Shown here in pieces: positions 3,667 through 6,039 of a DNA stretch of 6,039 nucleotides (the first letter of the stretch is position 1; every line of letters starts with the position of its first letter). Under the pieces are notes generated by a model. The model searched no databases. It saw nothing but the letters and a program-made list of their open reading frames with translations, and was not told where the DNA came from. The position numbers were made by a program, and so were the translations under genes. Source of the DNA: CAYHIN01 sp964356705 (GTDB taxonomy: Bacteria > Patescibacteriota > Microgenomatia > CAZETR01 > Amesbacteraceae); assembly GCA_964356705.1 (NCBI GenBank), contig CAYHIN010000044.1:1-6039 (forward strand). Direction: 5' to 3'.

Positions 3667-6039
3667 GTATGATCTTAGTATTCTGATTCCTGCCCGGAAT
3701 GAGATCTTCTTGGGTAGGACAATCCAGGATATTCTCGAAAAAATTGAAGGAAAAACAGAAATAATTGTAGTTCTAGATGGCTACAAGCCCAATCCTGTTC
3801 TCCCCCCCGACCCCAAAATTACTCTCATCTATCACCCCTTTCCCATCGGCCAAAGAGCATCCATCAATGAAGCTGCCAAACTATCTAAGGCTAAATATTT
3901 GATGAAAGTAGATGCTCACTGCTCGTTCGACCAGGGTTTTGACGTCAAGATGATGGCCGAAATGCGAGACGACTGGACCCTGGCTCCTCTCATGCGCAAT
4001 CTTCACGCCTTCGACTGGGTGTGTCCGGATGGTCACCGCAGGTACCAAGGCCCCAGTGGCCCCTGCCGTGACTGTGGCAAGGATACAACCACAGACATAG
4101 TCTGGTTTGCCAAACCGAGTCCCAAAAGCATTTCATATTGTTTTGATTCTACGCCCCATTTTCAATATTTTGGCGACTTTTCCAAGAGGCCCGAGGGCCA
4201 GGGTGACATCACTCCCAGTATGTCACTTCAAGGCTCATGCTTTATGATCACCCGGGCCAAATATTGGGAGCTGGGAATTTGTGACGAGTCATTTGGTAGC
4301 TGGGGCAGTCAGGGTATCGAGGTCGCAACCAAGACTTGGCTATCGGGTGGATCCGTCATGGTAAACCACAAGACCTGGTACGCCCACATGTTTAGAACTC
4401 AGGGAGGAGACTTTGGTTTTCCCTATCCCATTTCGGGCCACGATCAGGAACGAGCCAAAAACCACGCCCGAGACCTCTTCTTTAACAACAAATGGCCAAA
4501 ACAGACCCGCCCCCTATCTTGGCTAGTAGAAAAGTTCTGGCCTGTCAAAGGCTGGACGGATGAAGACTTGATCCGGCTCAAATCTAACAACTTTGTGCCC
4601 CATACCGACACGTCCACCCCGACCATCTTATATGACTCAAAAAACCACCTCAAAAAGGGCATTATTTACTACACTGACAACGACCTCGACCCCGAAATAT
4701 ATCTTTTAGTCCAAAATAGGTTGTCTGCCATCGCAAAAGAAAAAAACATGTCCATCACCAGCTCCTCACTACAAAAAATAGACTTTGGGGACCAAAATGT
4801 GTTTTTTCCAGATCTCAAAAAAGGTCGGCTGACTTTGTTCAAACAAATACTAGCAGCCCTAGAGGCCAGTACCGCCGATATCGTCTTTTTTTGCGAGCAC
4901 GACGTGCTTTACCACCCGTCCCACTTTGACTTTACGCCCCCAAAGCCACACGAATATTACTACAACACAAACATCTGGAAGGTCCGCTGGACAGATCACC
5001 ACGCTCTCTGGGTCGACGATTGTCAGCAGCTGTCCGGTCTGTGTGCAGACAGAAAGTTTTTGATCCGACACTACAAAAAAAGGCTGGAGATAATTTATCA
5101 GCGTCAAAAAGAAATTTTGGAGCTGGGCGAAGAGCTGGTAAACGATGGCATCAGCAAATACATGGGTTACGAACCCGGTCTTCACAGCTTCCCCCGCGGA
5201 GTCGATGACTTTCCCGTGAGGTCTTGGCAATCAGCATTTCCCATTATTGACCTCCGCCACGAAAATAACTTCACCAAGAGCAGATGGACCCGTGAGGAGT
5301 TCAAAGAGCAAAAATATACCGCAGGCTGGAAAGAAACCCACGCCAAAAATATCCCAGGCTGGAGAAATTTCTTTACTTCCAAAAAAGGTATCATTTTTTA
5401 TACCGACTGTGAGCTGGATGAAAAGATCGCAAAACCAGTACGTGACGCCCTATTACATATTAGTCGAACAAAAAATATACCCATCGTGAATGCTTCACTA
5501 AAAAAGATGGCCTTCGGTGACAAAAACATTCATTTCCCATCTCTCAAGCGGGGCTATCTGGCCATGTTCAAACAAATTTTGGCTGCTCTCGAAAACAGCG
5601 AGACCGAATACGTTTTCTTCTGCGAGCACGACGTGCTTTATCATCCCTCACATTTTGATTTCACTCCCCCCACTCACGACAAATTTTATTACAACGAAAA
5701 TGTTTGGAAAGTCGATCCCTCGTCCGGTCGAGCTTTGCACTATGACTGCCGCCAGGTGAGTGGTATTTGCGTAGATCGAAAGCTGGCTCTTGAGCACTAT
5801 CGCAAACGCTATCTTCTAGTCGAAAAAAACGGCTTCAGCATGGAAATGGGCTTTGAGCCCGGCACCCACCACAGAGATGCCCGGGTAGACGATCTAGAAT
5901 CAGATGGCTGGAAGTCAGAGTTTCCCAATATCGATATCCGTCACGGCAAAAATCTCAGTCCCACCAAATGGACCCGTGAAGAATTTAGGAACCAAAAATT
6001 TACGGTTGGCTGGCAGGAAAGCACCATGGACAAAATCCC
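3656..6039 (+). CDS. Large multidomain glycosyltransferase: GT2 domain plus tandem C-E-H-D domains (3' end outside window)
   Basis: The frame is open from ATG 3656 to the right edge (794 full codons). GTG 3659 is an adjacent alternative start; neither has a Shine-Dalgarno, and the start overlaps the previous gene by 11 bases. Residues 6-110 are a GT2-type GT-A fold: LSILIPARNE (7-16), VVLDG with D41, and the D86-A-H88 variant of the metal-binding DXD. A Cys/His knuckle follows: C123, H127, C137, C140. Residues 189-247 (GSCFMI, FGSWGSQGIEVATKTW, GG, HMFR) resemble the C-terminal part of GT2/GT27 catalytic domains, with E222 a candidate catalytic residue. After a linker there are two tandem copies of one domain, from residues 333 and 576, each with CEHDVLYHPSHFDF, NxWKV, an SG-C-DRK segment, GxEPG and a DxRH...WTREEF end. 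These are probably also GT-A-like transferases with E-x-D as metal ligand (inference). There is no signal peptide or membrane segment in the visible part, so it is probably cytoplasmic. Codon use is GC-richer than upstream. Confidence 0.85.
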   Translation, partial: MVSRYDLSILIPARNEIFLGRTIQDILEKIEGKTEIIVVLDGYKPNPVLPPDPKITLIYHPFPIGQRASINEAAKLSKAKYLMKVDAHCSFDQGFDVKMMAEMRDDWTLAPLMRNLHAFDWVCPDGHRRYQGPSGPCRDCGKDTTTDIVWFAKPSPKSISYCFDSTPHFQYFGDFSKRPEGQGDITPSMSLQGSCFMITRAKYWELGICDESFGSWGSQGIEVATKTWLSGGSVMVNHKTWYAHMFRTQGGDFGFPYPISGHDQERAKNHARDLFFNNKWPKQTRPLSWLVEKFWPVKGWTDEDLIRLKSNNFVPHTDTSTPTILYDSKNHLKKGIIYYTDNDLDPEIYLLVQNRLSAIAKEKNMSITSSSLQKIDFGDQNVFFPDLKKGRLTLFKQILAALEASTADIVFFCEHDVLYHPSHFDFTPPKPHEYYYNTNIWKVRWTDHHALWVDDCQQLSGLCADRKFLIRHYKKRLEIIYQRQKEILELGEELVNDGISKYMGYEPGLHSFPRGVDDFPVRSWQSAFPIIDLRHENNFTKSRWTREEFKEQKYTAGWKETHAKNIPGWRNFFTSKKGIIFYTDCELDEKIAKPVRDALLHISRTKNIPIVNASLKKMAFGDKNIHFPSLKRGYLAMFKQILAALENSETEYVFFCEHDVLYHPSHFDFTPPTHDKFYYNENVWKVDPSSGRALHYDCRQVSGICVDRKLALEHYRKRYLLVEKNGFSMEMGFEPGTHHRDARVDDLESDGWKSEFPNIDIRHGKNLSPTKWTREEFRNQKFTVGWQESTMDKI
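4652..5380 (+). repeat. Tandem in-frame domain repeat, unit 1 (243 codons)
   Basis: Unit 1 of a coding repeat in the large glycosyltransferase, running from KKGIIYYTD (residue 333) to just before the matching KKGIIFYTD (residue 576). The period is exactly 729 bases, measured both at KKG (4652 and 5381) and at the CEHD codons (4892 and 5621). Unit 1 holds an insertion of about 6 residues in its second half (near YQRQKEILEL) relative to unit 2. Boundaries are set by the first clearly matching residues and may be a few codons off. Confidence 0.9.
5381..6039 (+). repeat. Tandem in-frame domain repeat, unit 2 (cut by window end)
   Basis: Unit 2 of the same domain. It matches unit 1 in order: KKGIIFYTD, FGDKNIHFPSLKRG, MFKQILAALE, the CEHD block, YYNxNxWKV, VSGICVDRK, GFEPG, FPNIDIRH and WTREEFRNQKF. 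The window ends at residues aligning with ETHAKNIP of unit 1, about ten residues before a further unit could begin. Confidence 0.9.

Noticed and set aside
3669..3671. ATG shortly after the SDR-like gene as start of the glycosyltransferase
   Set aside because: That frame meets TGA after five codons; the correct frame starts at ATG 3656.
4444..4662. 72-codon minus-strand open frame
   Set aside because: It is antisense to the large glycosyltransferase, whose frame is continuous and motif-rich here.
4859..5394. Overlapping minus-strand open frames of 123 and 70 codons (with short plus-strand frames at 5020-5208 and 5247-5489)
   Set aside because: All are out-of-frame shadows of the repeated domain; the repeat preserves only the frame starting at 3656 with an exact multiple-of-three period.
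5517..5759. 80-codon plus-strand open frame
   Set aside because: It is a different frame inside repeat unit 2; unit 1 has no matching open frame, and the translation lacks motifs.
1..6039. CRISPR array, tRNA/rRNA genes, insertion sequence or riboswitch
   Set aside because: I saw no short regularly spaced repeats, no cloverleaf or rRNA signature, no transposase motif or paired IS ends, and no leader long enough for a riboswitch.

Overview
This window looks like part of a surface-polysaccharide (glycan) biosynthesis locus from an uncultured bacterium. It is almost entirely coding: the only intergenic stretch longer than about 12 bases is the 60-base divergent region at 3088-3147. TGA is used as a stop at the end of rfbA, so the ordinary bacterial code fits. 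No gene has a convincing Shine-Dalgarno sequence, coding is dense with several small overlaps, and glycosyltransferases of unusual architecture dominate. That is compatible with a Candidate Phyla Radiation (Patescibacteria, e.g. Microgenomates-like) genome, but this is inference from style only; no phylogenetic marker is present.

Layout. (1) 1-482, plus strand: the C-terminal part of a GT-B-like glycosyltransferase, cut by the left edge. (2) 3087 back to 468, minus strand: a tightly packed operon rfbA (nucleotidyltransferase) - rfbB (dTDP-glucose 4,6-dehydratase) - class I SAM methyltransferase. rfbA and rfbB overlap by 4 bases (ATGA); rfbB and the methyltransferase are 11 bases apart; the methyltransferase ends tail-to-tail with gene 1, overlapping it by 15 bases. 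(3) 3088-3147: divergent promoter region with a palindromic -10-like box and an 8-bp inverted repeat reaching into the rfbA start codon. (4) 3148-3666, plus strand: a short, AT-rich SDR/epimerase-like protein. (5) 3656 to the right edge, plus strand: a very large multidomain glycosyltransferase, open through the window end (794 complete codons seen). It has an N-terminal GT2 domain with a Cys/His knuckle, then two tandem copies of a 243-residue domain carrying a C-E-H-D motif.

How the genes fit together. RfbA and RfbB would make an activated 4-keto-6-deoxyhexose (dTDP-4-keto-6-deoxyglucose in the standard pathway). No rfbC or rfbD is present in the window, so the product may be diverted from L-rhamnose; the adjacent methyltransferase and SDR-like gene are candidates for further tailoring. 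The flanking glycosyltransferases would assemble the glycan. Base composition is mosaic. Hand counts of single 60-base lines give 31/60 G+C at 181-240 and 31/60 at 4201-4260 (the outer glycosyltransferases), against 24/60 at 1321-1380, 20/60 at 2521-2580 and 19/60 at 3241-3300. This suggests that the 468-3666 block was acquired as a cassette.

The most striking item is the last gene: an in-frame tandem duplication of a whole putative catalytic domain behind a GT2 domain, possibly continuing into a third copy beyond the window.
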